Made by a program: the position numbers and the translations under genes | Origin: Alphaproteobacteria bacterium | GTDB taxonomy: Bacteria > Pseudomonadota > Alphaproteobacteria > Micropepsales > Micropepsaceae | Assembly (NCBI GenBank): GCA_017983635.1 | Contig: JAGOBA010000022.1 | Location: forward strand, 1 to 42,811 | Reading direction: 5' to 3' | Length of the DNA stretch: 42,811 nt | Notes under the pieces: model-generated | The model's database searches: none | Seen by the model: the letters and a program-made list of their open reading frames with translations, nothing else | What the model was told of the DNA's origin: nothing | Shown: piece by piece, positions 17,167-26,374 of the stretch | Layout: every line of letters begins with the position of its first letter | Position numbering within the stretch: the stretch's first letter is position 1

Positions 17167-17616
17167 TCACTCCGGTGTCACGGTCCCCCGCTCGACGTTG
17201 ACCCGCACGCGCGCAACACCGGTACGATTGCGGATGCCGTCGCCATAAATGTGCACCGGAAACTCAAGCAGCAAGCCGCGTTGGTCATAGCTCGAGCGCA
17301 TGCGCTCGAACTCGATGCCGAGAAAGCCCATCGCCTCGCGGTCGCCGACGATCCGGCAAAGCCGCCCCTCATCCATGCCCGGCGGCCCGCCGCGATCCGG
17401 CAGCAGCACCAGCAAGTGCTGGCTGCAGCACACCGGCTCGCCGCCGGTGTCCAGCAACGCCACGCGCACGTCGTTGTTGTAGAAGCTCTTGGTGTTCCGC
17501 TCCCACGGCTCCACAATTGTCCGCACGCTCGCGGCATAGTCGCACTCGCGCACTTGCGTGGCGGCAGCGGGCAGGGCCGCGGCAACGAACGCGGCGGCGG
17601 CAAAGAAAAGACGCAC
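17167..17616 (-). CDS. Small secreted protein, unknown
   Basis: 149 aa from GTG 17616, which has AGGAG at a good distance and starts a signal peptide (RLFFAAAAFVAAALPAAA); the longer frame to 17685 lacks this. The mature part has an early Cys (ECDY), a CCSQHLLVLLPD segment and a late Cys (RLCRIVGD), and is otherwise unrecognised. Probably periplasmic with disulfides. It is divergent from ruvC and convergent with the preceding gene. Confidence 0.6.
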   Translation of the reverse strand: MRLFFAAAAFVAAALPAAATQVRECDYAASVRTIVEPWERNTKSFYNNDVRVALLDTGGEPVCCSQHLLVLLPDRGGPPGMDEGRLCRIVGDREAMGFLGIEFERMRSSYDQRGLLLEFPVHIYGDGIRNRTGVARVRVNVERGTVTPE

Positions 17617-17708
17617 GAAAATCTCCTGTTGAAGGCGCGCGAGATTCTGGACGCACTGTGCGCCAATGTCTGCAACACCCGTCACCGAATCGCGCTATGG
17701 TCATAACG

Positions 17709-17723
17709 GAACATTTAGTGTAC
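17709..17723 (+). promoter_or_regulatory. Candidate LexA (SOS) box before ruvC
   Basis: GAAC-N7-GTAC at 17709-17723 differs by one base from GAAC-N7-GAAC, the reverse complement of the alphaproteobacterial SOS box GTTC-N7-GTTC. It ends 11 bases before the ruvC ATG, where repressor would block transcription. ruv genes are commonly in the SOS regulon. The single mismatch keeps this tentative. Confidence 0.4.
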
Positions 17724-17734
17724 AACGAAGTCCA

Positions 17735-18259
17735 ATGCCGCTCCCCCGCGCGACCAGAATTCTCGGTATCGATCCCGGCCTCCGCCGCACCGGCTGGGGC
17801 GTGATCGAACTCGACGGCACCAGGCTCTCCTTCGTCGAATGCGGCGTGGTCACCTCGGACAGCGAGATGGCGCTCGCCGAACGCCTCGTCACGTTGCACG
17901 AAGGCATCTCGAAGGTGCTTGAGCGCCTGCGCCCCGACGTCGCCGCGGTTGAGCAAACATTCGTCAACAAGGACCCCGTCGCCACGCTAAAGCTCGGCCA
18001 AGCCCGCGCGATCGCGCTGCTCGTGCCCGCTCTCGCGGGCTTGATAGTCGCCGAGTACGCGCCGAACCAAGTGAAGAAATCCGTCGTCGGCGTCGGCCAC
18101 GCCGAAAAAGATCAGGTCCACGCGATGGTGAAAATCCTGCTCCCGCACTCGAACGCCAAAACCCCCGACGCTGCCGATGCGCTCGCCGTCGCCATCACCC
18201 ACGCCCACATGTCCGAAACCAACGCCCGCGTCGAAGCCATGCTGGCGAGGGCGAGGTAG
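17735..18259 (+). CDS. ruvC: Holliday junction endonuclease RuvC
   Basis: 174 aa from the ATG at 17735, just before the conserved [15 protein letters not shown]; the frame is open upstream but unconserved. RuvC resolves Holliday junctions as a dimer with RuvAB. Catalytic acidic residues are visible: D in GIDPG (residue 13), E in VEQTF, and the [12 protein letters not shown] pair near the C-terminus. It is first of the ruvC-ruvA-ruvB series, though separated from ruvA by a 230-base palindromic insertion. Confidence 0.95.
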   Translation: MPLPRATRILGIDPGLRRTGWGVIELDGTRLSFVECGVVTSDSEMALAERLVTLHEGISKVLERLRPDVAAVEQTFVNKDPVATLKLGQARAIALLVPALAGLIVAEYAPNQVKKSVVGVGHAEKDQVHAMVKILLPHSNAKTPDAADALAVAITHAHMSETNARVEAMLARAR

Positions 18260-18266
18260 AGAAACT

Positions 18267-18470
18267 TCCACGCCAAGACGCCAAGCCGCAAAGAAGAGAA
18301 AATGTCTCACACAATGAAACAATGGAACAATGAGATGGCCTCCTTCGGCGTGCAGCGCCATCCCGGATTCCGATATGGCACCTACGGCGCCGAAATGCGC
18401 CCTCATTGTTTCATTGTTTCATTGTGTGAGACCCTTTCTTACGTCTTTGCGCCTTGGTGTCTCGGCGTGA
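18267..18470. repeat. Nested palindromic repeat between ruvC and ruvA
   Basis: Two nested inverted repeats. The inner arms at 18304-18334 and 18402-18432 are 31 bases with a single mismatch and contain tandem ACAATGAAACAATG-like units. The outer arms (18267-18294 and 18444-18470) are imperfect complements with the CACGCCAAGACGCCAAG theme known from alphaproteobacterial intergenic repeats. The central ~65 bases are not repeated. The element fills nearly the whole ruvC-ruvA gap and would fold into a very long RNA hairpin if transcribed. Confidence 0.8.
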
Positions 18471-18492
18471 AATCCCTTCAAGGGGCGAGCGC

Positions 18493-19116
18493 ATGATCGG
18501 CAAACTCACCGGCGTCATCGACGAAATCGGCACCGACTTCGCCGTCATCGACGTCGGCGGCGTTGGCTACGTCGTGCACTGCGCCGCGCGCGTGCTCTCG
18601 AATTTGCCGCAACCCGGCCAGCGCGCCTCGCTCTTCGTCGAAACCCAAATGCGCGAAGACGCGATCAAACTCTTCGGCTTCACGACCAGTGAAGAGCGCG
18701 AGTGGTTCCGCCTCATGCAAACCGTGCAAGGCGTCGGCGCCAAAGTCGCACTCTCGATCCTAAGCACGCTCACCATCGCCGACCTCGCGAGAGCCGTCGC
18801 CTTCGAAGACAAGGCGGCGGTCGGACGCGCGCAAGGCGTCGGCCCCAAACTCGCCGCCCGCATCACCGCCGAACTCAAGGACAAAGCCGCCGCCATCTCC
18901 GCGCCGCTCCATGTGGCCAGAGGCGACGGCACCGTCGTTGGCTTCACGAAACCGCAAGGGGCCGCCGCCGAAGCCGTCTCCGCCCTCGTCAACCTCGGCT
19001 ACAACCAATCCCAAGCGAGCCAAGCCATCGCCGCCGTCATCGCCCGCGAAGGCAAGGACCTCCCTCTCCAAGCCATGATCCGCGAAGGCTTGCGCGCGCT
19101 GTCGAGTGCGGCATAA
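18493..19116 (+). CDS. ruvA: Holliday junction helicase subunit RuvA
   Basis: 207 aa from the ATG at 18493 ([13 protein letters not shown]), preceded by AAGGGGCGAG. RuvA binds the four-way junction as a tetramer and recruits RuvB. The N-terminal OB fold, central helix-hairpin-helix pair ([15 protein letters not shown] and [12 protein letters not shown]) and C-terminal domain III ([18 protein letters not shown]) are all recognisable. Normal length. Confidence 0.96.
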   Translation: MIGKLTGVIDEIGTDFAVIDVGGVGYVVHCAARVLSNLPQPGQRASLFVETQMREDAIKLFGFTTSEEREWFRLMQTVQGVGAKVALSILSTLTIADLARAVAFEDKAAVGRAQGVGPKLAARITAELKDKAAAISAPLHVARGDGTVVGFTKPQGAAAEAVSALVNLGYNQSQASQAIAAVIAREGKDLPLQAMIREGLRALSSAA

Positions 19117-19152
19117 GAAATGATCGTGGCGGCAAACACAAAACACATCGTC

Positions 19153-19229
19153 ATGGCCGGGCTTGACCCGGCCACCCAGGGTCGCGGCCTGAGCGTTGGT
19201 CCCTGGGTGGCCGGGTCAAGCCCGGCCAT
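19153..19229. repeat. Perfect 29-base palindromic repeat between ruvA and ruvB
   Basis: The 29-base arm at 19153-19181 (begins ATGGCCGGGCTTGACC) is the exact reverse complement of 19201-19229, around a 19-base loop. This is the widespread alphaproteobacterial element whose translation gives the spurious MAGLDPAT peptide. It lies in the ruvA-ruvB gap and leaves about 30 bases for the ruvB ribosome site. Confidence 0.85.
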
Positions 19230-19259
19230 AACGATTTTGTTGTTACGGGGACAGGTTCA

Positions 19260-20315
19260 ATGACCAAACCCAACCGCCTCATCACACCCGAAACGCGCGA
19301 CGACGACACCGGCGAAGCTTCGCTGCGCCCGCTGACGCTCGGCGAGTTCATCGGCCAAGACCAAACCCGCGCGAACCTCAAGGTCTACATAGACGCCGCG
19401 CGCGGCCGGAACGAGGCCCTCGATCACGTGCTGCTGGCCGGCCCCCCGGGCTTGGGCAAAACCACAATGGCCCAGATCGTAGCGCGCGAACTTGGCGTCA
19501 GTTTCCGCTCGACCTCCGGCCCCGTCATCGCGCGCGCCGGCGACCTGGCCGCAATCCTGACGAACCTGCAGCCGCGCGACGTGCTCTTCATCGATGAGAT
19601 CCATCGCCTGAACCCGGCCGTCGAAGAAATCCTCTACCCCGCGATGGAGGATTTCCAACTCGACCTCATCATCGGCGAAGGCCCAGCCGCGCGCACGGTG
19701 AAGATCGACCTCGCACCGTTCACGCTGGTCGGCGCCACCACGCGCTCCGGCATGATCACGAAGCCGCTCCGCGACCGCTTCGGAATCCCGCTCCGTCTCG
19801 AGTTCTACAAAGTCGAAGACCTGATCGAAATCGTGAGCCGCGGCGCCCGCATCCTCCAACTCGCCCTAACGCCCGAAGCCGCGCGTGAGATCGCGGCCCG
19901 CTCCCGCGGCACGCCCCGCATCGCAGGGCGCCTGCTGCGGCGCATCCGCGACTTCGCCGCGGTCGCCAAACTCCCAAAGGTCGACGCCAAAGCCGCCGAC
20001 GAAGCGCTGACGCGCTTGGAAGTCGACAAACGCGGTCTCGACAACTTTGACCGCCGTTACCTCAAGATCATCATCGACAACTACAACGGCGGCCCCGTCG
20101 GCGTGGAAACCCTCTCCGCCGCACTTGGCGAACCGCGCGACGCACTCGAAGAAATCATCGAACCGTTCCTGCTCCAGGAAGGCTTCGTTCAACGCACGCC
20201 GCGCGGCCGCATGGCGGCAGGCCTCGCCTATACGCACTTAGGCCTGACTCCGCCGAAAGCGATCGCGCAACAGACGCTCTTCGACGCGCCCTCGGGCGAG
20301 GATGCCGATGTCTGA
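19260..20315 (+). CDS. ruvB: Holliday junction branch-migration ATPase RuvB
   Basis: 351 aa. A hexameric AAA+ motor that drives branch migration with RuvA. Walker [10 protein letters not shown] is near residues 61-69, Walker B LFIDEIHR near 108-115, sensor GATTRSGM follows, and a winged-helix C-terminus ends with the QRTPRGR motif. The ATG at 19260 follows GGGGACAGG. The last 8 bases overlap the ybgC start. Confidence 0.97.
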   Translation: MTKPNRLITPETRDDDTGEASLRPLTLGEFIGQDQTRANLKVYIDAARGRNEALDHVLLAGPPGLGKTTMAQIVARELGVSFRSTSGPVIARAGDLAAILTNLQPRDVLFIDEIHRLNPAVEEILYPAMEDFQLDLIIGEGPAARTVKIDLAPFTLVGATTRSGMITKPLRDRFGIPLRLEFYKVEDLIEIVSRGARILQLALTPEAAREIAARSRGTPRIAGRLLRRIRDFAAVAKLPKVDAKAADEALTRLEVDKRGLDNFDRRYLKIIIDNYNGGPVGVETLSAALGEPRDALEEIIEPFLLQEGFVQRTPRGRMAAGLAYTHLGLTPPKAIAQQTLFDAPSGEDADV

Positions 20316-20745
20316 ACCCTATATGGGCCGCTTTGACGGCAAGACGCACATTCTGCCCGCGCGCGTCTACTACGAGGACACCGACGTCTCCGGCATCGTC
20401 TATCACGCGAACTATCTGCGCTTCATGGAGCGCGGCCGTTCGGAATTCCTGCGCCTCGCGGGCGTCCACCACATGGTGATGATGTCGGGCGATGAGCCCG
20501 TCGCCTGGACGATCCGACGAATGGAGATCGACTATGCCAGGCCCGCACGCCTCGACGACGCGCTCGAAATCCACACCCGCTACCGCGTCCTCGCCGGCGC
20601 CAGACTAACCGGCGACCAAGCCGTCAAACGCGGCAGCGACATCCTCGTCACCGCCAAAATCGAAGCCGCCCTCATCACCATGACCGGCAAACCCCGCCGC
20701 ATCCCGGAAGATGTGAAGGCGAAACTGGCCGCGTATTTGGATTGA
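20308..20745 (+). CDS. ybgC: Tol-Pal-associated acyl-CoA thioesterase YbgC
   Basis: 145 aa, hot-dog fold. It hydrolyses acyl-CoA thioesters and accompanies the Tol-Pal genes in most proteobacteria. The active-site segment is [24 protein letters not shown], whose Asp and His are conserved. Two ATGs, 20302 and 20308, are possible; the second has GGCGAGG six bases ahead and is preferred. It overlaps the end of ruvB, so both may be on one transcript, with tolQ starting after a 300-base gap. Confidence 0.93.
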   Translation: MSEPYMGRFDGKTHILPARVYYEDTDVSGIVYHANYLRFMERGRSEFLRLAGVHHMVMMSGDEPVAWTIRRMEIDYARPARLDDALEIHTRYRVLAGARLTGDQAVKRGSDILVTAKIEAALITMTGKPRRIPEDVKAKLAAYLD

Positions 20746-21046
20746 AAAATCCGTCACCACGCGAGCACCACGTCCCCTTGCAAGTTATCCGTGCAGATTC
20801 ACGGGGAACCTGAGTGAACTCTCGGTCATAACGCGCTCGCGGCCCTTGGCCTCGCCACCTGTTCGGGTTAGGGAAGGCTCAAGGGTTTGGGCAAGGCCGC
20901 CGTGCGCGGCCCGGAAGCGCGCTTCTTTGCGCCCAAATTTCGACACGTTGGACGGCTCTAGTCACGCCCAATTTCCCCAAACGCCTCAAGGCCTTGGGGC
21001 GCATGGTTGCCGGGCGCGGCGCTTATTTGAGGGGAAGTGATTGTTC
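20746..21046. other. Intergenic region before the tol genes
   Basis: 301 bases without a gene. It contains a 12-base palindrome GAAGCGCGCTTC near 20916 and, near 20976-21000, a CCCCAA...TTGGGG hairpin in a segment rich in GCCTCAAGG. It probably holds the tolQRAB promoter, but I could not identify a convincing -35/-10 pair. The tolQ ribosome site AGGGGAAG is at its end. Confidence 0.4.
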
Positions 21047-21925
21047 ATGGAGTTCTCCGCGCTTGTTCATTTGCCGGATGTTGCAGCGATGGCAAAGCCA
21101 TTGCTCGCCTTTGCCGACCACCTGACACACCTCGCCAGCAACGTTCAGGCGCCCAGCGCGGCGCCGGTCGATCCGATCCCCTCCGCTGCACCCGTCGCGC
21201 CGATCGAACTCACAAAGTCCGAGGGCGGCGACGCCGTCGCGATCGACATGTCGCCGTGGACGCTGTTCATGAAAGCCGACATCGTCGTCAAATCCGTGAT
21301 GGGCATCCTGCTGTTCTGTTCGTTCTGGTCGTGGGCGATCATCCTCGGCAAATGGATGCGCTTGGGCAGCGTCCGCGCCCAGGCCGACAAGTTCGAGCAG
21401 ATGTTTTGGTCCGGCCGTTCGCTCGACGACGTTTATGCGACGCTCCAGGCGCGCAGCGAACAGCACCCGATGGCGCACGTCTTCGTCGCCGCCATGCGCG
21501 AGTGGAAACGCTCGTTCGAAATGGGCCCGGTCGCGACGGGCCTCCTGCCCAGCGTCAAGGATCGCATCAGCCGCGTCATGAACGTCACGATCGGTCGCGA
21601 GATCGCGCGCCTTGAATCGTCGCTGGGTTTCCTCGCGACCGTCGGCGTGAACGCAACCTTCATCGGCCTCTTCGGCACGGTGTGGGGCATCATGAACTCG
21701 TTCCGCCAAATTGCGGCAAGCCACGACACGTCGCTCGCCGTCGTCGCGCCCGGTATCGCTGAGGCATTGTTCGCAACCGCCATGGGCCTCGTCGCGGCGA
21801 TCCCGGCTTCCGTCGCCTACAATCATCTGTCGACGTCGGTCGGCCGCATCGCCAACCGGCTGGAAGGCTTCTCCGACGAATTCTCCGCCATCCTGTCGCG
21901 TCAACTCGACGAGAAGGCGCGCTAG
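21047..21925 (+). CDS. tolQ: Tol-Pal proton-channel protein TolQ
   Basis: 292 aa. TolQ with TolR forms the inner-membrane proton-driven motor of the Tol system, which constricts the outer membrane at division. Three membrane segments are visible: SVMGILLFCSFWSWAIILG (about 84-102), a second beginning GFLATVGVNATFIGLFGTVWG and a third containing ALFATAMGLVAAIPASVAYN. The N-terminus before the first helix is unusually long, about 75 residues, and Ala/Pro-rich. The ATG at 21047 is preferred over TTG 21041 on ribosome-site spacing. It abuts tolR. Confidence 0.94.
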   Translation: MEFSALVHLPDVAAMAKPLLAFADHLTHLASNVQAPSAAPVDPIPSAAPVAPIELTKSEGGDAVAIDMSPWTLFMKADIVVKSVMGILLFCSFWSWAIILGKWMRLGSVRAQADKFEQMFWSGRSLDDVYATLQARSEQHPMAHVFVAAMREWKRSFEMGPVATGLLPSVKDRISRVMNVTIGREIARLESSLGFLATVGVNATFIGLFGTVWGIMNSFRQIAASHDTSLAVVAPGIAEALFATAMGLVAAIPASVAYNHLSTSVGRIANRLEGFSDEFSAILSRQLDEKAR

Positions 21926-22387
21926 ATGGCGGGCGTTATCAACGGCAACGGAGCGCGCGGTCGCGGCAGTTGGCGAAGCCGCCTCCGCCCGCACTCGGAA
22001 ATCAACGTCACCCCGATGGTCGACGTGATGCTGGTGCTGCTCATTATCTTCATGGTGACCGCGCCCTTGCTGACCGCCGGCGTCGCTGTGGATTTGCCGA
22101 AGACGCGCGCCAAGCTCCTGTCACAGGACAAGGAGCCGCTGACGATCACCATCGAAAAGAACGGCAAGATCTTCCTTCAGGAAACCGAGGTTCAAAGCGA
22201 AGAGTTAGTGCCGCGCCTCACCGCGATTGCCGAGAACGGCTACGACCAGCGCATCTTCGTGCGCGGCGACAAAGCGGTCGACTACGGCACGGTCATGAGT
22301 GTGATGGGCGAATTGAATGCGGCCGGTTTTCGGCGCATCGGCCTCGTAACAGAGCCCCCGCGTGGCAAGAGCAAGAAGCAACAATAG
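21926..22387 (+). CDS. tolR: Tol-Pal protein TolR
   Basis: 153 aa, ExbD/TolR family. There is a single N-terminal membrane helix (VDVMLVLLIIFMVTAPLL), with the proton-path aspartate in NVTPMVDVMLVLL, followed by a periplasmic domain. The ATG follows the tolQ TAG without a gap. The 3' end overlaps the next gene by 26 bases. Complete and ordinary in length. Confidence 0.95.
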   Translation: MAGVINGNGARGRGSWRSRLRPHSEINVTPMVDVMLVLLIIFMVTAPLLTAGVAVDLPKTRAKLLSQDKEPLTITIEKNGKIFLQETEVQSEELVPRLTAIAENGYDQRIFVRGDKAVDYGTVMSVMGELNAAGFRRIGLVTEPPRGKSKKQQ

Positions 22388-23243
22388 CACGCCGCAATCG
22401 GACTCGCTGTTCGGCGCAGCGATCTTGTCGGCGATCTTCCACGCCGGCGCGCTTTTTGCTGCGCTCGTTGTCTGGCCGATGGTGGCACCGCCGATGGAAC
22501 TGCCGTCGGATGTTGTGCCGGTCGATCTGCTGACGGTCGCCGACCAAACGAACATCATGGCGCAACAACAAGACGAGCCACAAAAGCTCGACGAAGCGCC
22601 GACGCCCGAACCACCGCCGGAGCCGCCGCAACAAGAGGCTGAGGCGCAGGCACTGGCCCCCGAACCGCCGCCTCCGCCGCCGCCCGAAGAGCCGGCGCCC
22701 GAAGCTGAGCCCGAAAAGCCCGAGCCGCCAAAGCCCGAACCGCCGAAGCCGGAGGAGCGCCGCTTTGCGCTCGCTACCCCGCGCGCAAAGCCGAAGCCCG
22801 AGAAGCCGAAGGAAAAGTTCGACGTCGACAAGATTCTCAAAGGCCTCGACTCCCTTCCCGAAGAGCCGAAAGAAGCAAAGGCCGCGCCCTCGAAGGCCGA
22901 CCGCGCGGTCAAGGCCGTTGGCGCCCAATCCGCCATGACGATGAGCGAGATTGACGCACTCAAAGGCCAACTCGCGAAATGCTGGAACGTGCCCGTCGGC
23001 GCACCGGACCCCGCAGCACTCGTATTCCGTGTAAGGGTTTTCCTGAACGAGGACGGCACGGTCGCATCGCCGCCACAATTGCTTGATCAAGGTCGCTTGG
23101 GCGATCCCTACTTCCGCGCGGCCGCCGATTCGGCTATTCGCGCGGTCCATATCTGCGGTCCCTACAACCTTCCGCCCGAGAAATACGCGAGCTGGAACGA
23201 GATCGTGATCACTTTCGACCCGCGCCAGATGGCCGGGTACTGA
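22362..23243 (+). CDS. tolA: TolA-like protein
   Basis: 293 aa from a GTG inside the end of tolR. An N-terminal membrane anchor ([21 protein letters not shown], residues about 15-35) is followed by a long Pro/Glu/Lys-rich periplasmic spacer (about 70-165) and a C-terminal TonB/TolA-like domain with [14 protein letters not shown] and [11 protein letters not shown]. TolA spans the periplasm to link TolQR with Pal and TolB. Sequence identity is low, as usual for TolA, but position between tolR and tolB settles the call. No clear ribosome site; translation is probably coupled to tolR. Confidence 0.9.
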   Translation: MARARSNNSTPQSDSLFGAAILSAIFHAGALFAALVVWPMVAPPMELPSDVVPVDLLTVADQTNIMAQQQDEPQKLDEAPTPEPPPEPPQQEAEAQALAPEPPPPPPPEEPAPEAEPEKPEPPKPEPPKPEERRFALATPRAKPKPEKPKEKFDVDKILKGLDSLPEEPKEAKAAPSKADRAVKAVGAQSAMTMSEIDALKGQLAKCWNVPVGAPDPAALVFRVRVFLNEDGTVASPPQLLDQGRLGDPYFRAAADSAIRAVHICGPYNLPPEKYASWNEIVITFDPRQMAGY

Positions 23244-23260
23244 ACCGGATGAGGAATGAG

Positions 23261-24595
23261 ATGAAGAAATCGAACGGCTTCTCGCGCGCGATCTTCGGCG
23301 CGTTTGCTCTGACCCTCGCGGCCTTTGCGGCGCCGGCGAACGCCGCCCTCGAAATCGACCTGAACAAGGGCGTCGTGCAACCGATTCCGATCGCGATCAA
23401 CGACTTCTTGGGCTCTAACCCGCGCGATCAGCAAACCGCGGCGCAAGTCGCCGGCGTCATTCGCGGCGACCTCGAACGCTCGGGGCTGTTCGCACCGATC
23501 GACCCGCGCTCCTTCATCGAAAAAATCGGAAGCTTCCAAACCATCCCGCGCTTCGGCGATTGGCGTGTCATCAATGCCCAAGGTCTCGTGACGGGCCAGG
23601 CACAACAACTGGCCGACGGTCAGCTCCAAGTCGACTTCCGCCTCTGGGACATTTTCGGCGAGAAACAAGTCGTCGGCATGAGCTTCAAGACCACGCCGGA
23701 AAATTGGCGCCGCCTAGGCCACCTCGTCGCCGACGCGATCTATGAGCGTTTGACCGGCGAAAAGGGCTATTTCGATACCCGTATCGTCTTTATCTCCGAA
23801 GCGGGCCCAAAGACGAAGCGCCGCTATCGCCTCTCGATCATGGATCAAGACGGCGCGAACCCGAGCTTCCTGACCGGCGGCGATTTCATCGTGCTCTCGC
23901 CGCGCTTTTCGCCGACGACGCAGGCAATCACCTACATGTCGTACGAGCGCCAGACGCCGTCCGTCTTCGTCTTCGACCTGCAGACCGGTCAGCGTGAAGT
24001 TATCGGCCAGTACTCGGGCATGACCTTTGCCCCGCGCTTCACGCCGGAGGGCAATCGCGTCGTCTTCAGCTACTCGCGCGATAACAACGTCGACATCTAT
24101 GTGGTCGACCTGCGCTCGCGCCGGCCGACGCGCCTGACGAGCGATCCGGGCATCGACACGTCGCCGTCCTTCGCCCCCGATGGCTCGCGCGTCGTTTTCA
24201 ACTCCGATCGCGGCGGCTCGCCACAGCTCTACGTGATGAACGCCGACGGCTCGAATCAACAGCGCATCTCCTACGGCCAAGGCCGTTACACCACGCCCGT
24301 GTGGAGCCCGCGCGGAGACCTGATCGCGTTCACGCGCCAGATCGGCCAGAATTTCTCCATCGGCGTCATGCGGCCGGACGGGCAGGGCGAACGCATCCTG
24401 ACCACAAGCTTCTCCGACGAGGGTCCGACCTGGTCGCCGAACGGCCGGGTGATTCTTTTCACGCGTACAACCGCTGGTCGAGGCGGGCAGGGCAACTCGT
24501 CCGTTTGGTCCGTCGATCTGACCGGTGTCAATTTGCGCAAAGTCATCACGCCGGGTGAGGCCTCTGATCCCGCGTGGTCGCCGCTCAATCGTTGA
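23261..24595 (+). CDS. tolB: Tol-Pal translocation protein TolB
   Basis: 444 aa from the ATG at 23261, which has GAGGAATGAG directly upstream; an ATG at 23249 is in frame. It has a signal peptide (cleavage near APANA-A), an N-terminal domain, then WD-like/PD40 beta-propeller repeats such as [31 protein letters not shown] and [16 protein letters not shown]. It is periplasmic and binds Pal and TolA. Complete. Confidence 0.96.
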   Translation: MKKSNGFSRAIFGAFALTLAAFAAPANAALEIDLNKGVVQPIPIAINDFLGSNPRDQQTAAQVAGVIRGDLERSGLFAPIDPRSFIEKIGSFQTIPRFGDWRVINAQGLVTGQAQQLADGQLQVDFRLWDIFGEKQVVGMSFKTTPENWRRLGHLVADAIYERLTGEKGYFDTRIVFISEAGPKTKRRYRLSIMDQDGANPSFLTGGDFIVLSPRFSPTTQAITYMSYERQTPSVFVFDLQTGQREVIGQYSGMTFAPRFTPEGNRVVFSYSRDNNVDIYVVDLRSRRPTRLTSDPGIDTSPSFAPDGSRVVFNSDRGGSPQLYVMNADGSNQQRISYGQGRYTTPVWSPRGDLIAFTRQIGQNFSIGVMRPDGQGERILTTSFSDEGPTWSPNGRVILFTRTTAGRGGQGNSSVWSVDLTGVNLRKVITPGEASDPAWSPLNR

Positions 24596-24621
24596 GGGTA
24601 CTGCGACGTTGGTCACGTGGA

Positions 24622-24670
24622 TTAACATCGTTTTAGGCATGAATTCTTGAGCATGCGCTTGACGCTACAC
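24622..24670 (+). promoter_or_regulatory. Candidate pal promoter with CtrA-like box
   Basis: TTGAGC (24647-24652) and GCTACAC (24664-24670), 11 bases apart, resemble the Caulobacter housekeeping promoter TTGACG-N10-14-GCTANAWC. Just upstream, TTAA-N7-TTAG at 24622-24636 differs by one base from the CtrA box TTAA-N7-TTAA. A separate promoter for pal inside the tol cluster would fit the 169-base gap after tolB. Tentative. Confidence 0.35.
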
Positions 24671-24764
24671 TTGCGCGCCGATACCGCATGAGAGCAAAGT
24701 TTGTTCTGCGCCGGACCTTGTGTGGCCCGGCAGCCTTTCAGTTCACGTGTGAGGGAGAGACCGT

Positions 24765-25265
24765 ATGGTTCGCGTTGCGACGGCAATGAAGCTTAGCGCA
24801 GTGTTGGTGGCGGCGTCGCTTCTGGCCGCGTGTTCATCGACAAAGGAAGAGGCACCGACGGTGGTGACACAGCCGTCCGTCTCGTCGATCAAGCCGGGAT
24901 CGGCCGAAGACTTCCGCGTCAATGTCGGCGACACGGTGTTGTTCGACGTCGACCAGCACTCGGTGCGCGCCGACGCGCAAGCCGTCCTGCAAAAGCAAGC
25001 CGCTTGGCTGAAGCAATACCCCGCCGTTCGTCTGATGGTCGAAGGCCATTGCGACGAGCGCGGCACGCGCGAATACAATCTCGCGCTCGGCGATCGCCGC
25101 GCCTACGCGGTGAAGGAGTTCCTGGTCTCGCTCGGCGTCGACGCCGCGCGCCTGCAGACGAAGAGCTACGGCAAGGAACGTCCGGCCTGCTCGGAGTCCG
25201 ACGATAGCTGCTGGCAGCAAAATCGCCGCGGCTATTCGGTGATCTCCGCGGGTGCCGGATCGTAA
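24765..25265 (+). CDS. pal: Peptidoglycan-associated lipoprotein Pal
   Basis: 166 aa. Lipoprotein signal with lipobox LLAAC (lipidated Cys at 23), so it is anchored in the outer membrane. The OmpA-like peptidoglycan-binding domain contains VEGHCDERGTREYNLALGDRRA and SYGKERPAC. The ribosome site GAGGGAGAG lies upstream of the ATG. A strong terminator follows at 25291, separating it from cpoB. Confidence 0.96.
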   Translation: MVRVATAMKLSAVLVAASLLAACSSTKEEAPTVVTQPSVSSIKPGSAEDFRVNVGDTVLFDVDQHSVRADAQAVLQKQAAWLKQYPAVRLMVEGHCDERGTREYNLALGDRRAYAVKEFLVSLGVDAARLQTKSYGKERPACSESDDSCWQQNRRGYSVISAGAGS

Positions 25266-25290
25266 CGGTTCGCCGTTCACAAGAATTTGG

Positions 25291-25325
25291 GGGCGGGTTC
25301 CTGGCGAATCCGCCCTTTCTTTTTG
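25291..25325 (+). terminator. Rho-independent terminator after pal
   Basis: A 10-base stem, GGGCGGGTTC (25291-25300) with GAATCCGCCC (25306-25315; one G-T pair), a five-base loop, then TTTCTTTTTG. It begins 25 bases after the pal stop. It would end the tol-pal transcript or attenuate readthrough into cpoB. Confidence 0.85.
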
Positions 25326-25408
25326 ACGCGCCCTGCCTCAATTTCGTCACCCATCCGGGCGATCAACGCGGGCCCTGAGGGCAAAGCCTTAGTAGCGGAG
25401 TTTCGAGC

Positions 25409-26374
25409 ATGTCCTTCTTGTCCAAGTCACGATTGTTGAGCGCGGTCGCGCTCGCGGGCGTCGTTGCGGTTTCGCTGCTGTCGGCGCCTACGCGCGCCAA
25501 GGACGACGTCGACGACCTCTCGGACAAGATCGATCGCGTCGAACGCGATCTGCGCGAACTTCAGTTCGACGTCTACAAAGGCAACCCGCCCGCCGCCTCC
25601 GGCGGTCTCGCCGGCGGACCGGCAGGCGGCGTCAGTGGCGGCGGCGCGCGCCTCAACGACATGGAACAGTCGCTGCGCGAACTGCGCGGTCAGGTCGAAT
25701 CGCTCACCTTCCAGGTCAAAACGCTGACCGAACAACTCGACATCGCGCGCAAAGAATCGAACTACCGCCTCGGCGCGCTCGAAGGCGGCGCACCCGCCAC
25801 GCCGCTCCCGCCCGCATCGGCCGGACGCGCAGCCCCGGTCGCCGCCGGCGGTCCGGCCTTGCCGCCGCAAACAAAGGCGCCCGGCGGCCCCATTTCGCTG
25901 ACCACCGGCAGCAACCAGGGTGGGCAAAAGCCTGGCACGTTGGGCTCGCTCCCCGCTGATGCCGTCGCCGACATCGGTCCCGGCGGCCAGTCGCCGCAAC
26001 AGCAATATGACGGTGCCATGGACCTGCTCAGCCGTGCCCAATACCCGGAAGCTCAAGCAGCCTTCCGCGCCTTCGTCGCCGCCAATCCGGCCGATCAGTT
26101 GGCCGGTCCCGCCCAATACTGGGTCGGCGACATAGCGTTCACCCAGAAAGACTATCAAGGCTCGGCCAAGGCGTTCGCCGACGTGCTCAAACGCTATTCG
26201 AAGACGCCCCGCGCGCCGGACGCTATGTTGAAGCTTGGCCTCTCGCTGCTGGAGCTCGGCCAAAAGAAAGAAGGCTGCACCACGCTTGGCGCGCTCAGAG
26301 CCAAATACCCGAACGCCAACAAAGCGGTCCTCGACCGCGCGGCCAAACGCGCGTCCGAGGCCAAGTGCGTCTAG
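25409..26374 (+). CDS. cpoB: Tol-Pal coordination protein CpoB/YbgF
   Basis: 321 aa. It has a signal peptide (ending near SAPTRA), a coiled-coil segment (about 30-125; DDLSDKIDRVERDLRELQFD), a Gly/Pro/Ala-rich linker (about 130-195), and a C-terminal TPR domain from about 200 (YDGAMDLLSRAQYPEAQAAFRAF and repeats). In E. coli CpoB links peptidoglycan synthesis with Tol-driven outer-membrane constriction. Its 3' end overlaps the likely start region of tilS. Confidence 0.93.
   Translation: MSFLSKSRLLSAVALAGVVAVSLLSAPTRAKDDVDDLSDKIDRVERDLRELQFDVYKGNPPAASGGLAGGPAGGVSGGGARLNDMEQSLRELRGQVESLTFQVKTLTEQLDIARKESNYRLGALEGGAPATPLPPASAGRAAPVAAGGPALPPQTKAPGGPISLTTGSNQGGQKPGTLGSLPADAVADIGPGGQSPQQQYDGAMDLLSRAQYPEAQAAFRAFVAANPADQLAGPAQYWVGDIAFTQKDYQGSAKAFADVLKRYSKTPRAPDAMLKLGLSLLELGQKKEGCTTLGALRAKYPNANKAVLDRAAKRASEAKCV

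Noticed and set aside
18999..19229. Open frame starting [10 protein letters not shown]
   Set aside because: Translation of the palindromic repeat at 19153-19229, a well-known false gene in alphaproteobacteria.
22600..22830. Short repeats of CCGAAGCCGGAGC type considered as a possible tandem repeat array
   Set aside because: It is the Pro/Glu/Lys-rich spacer of TolA, expected for this protein; not a CRISPR or noncoding array.
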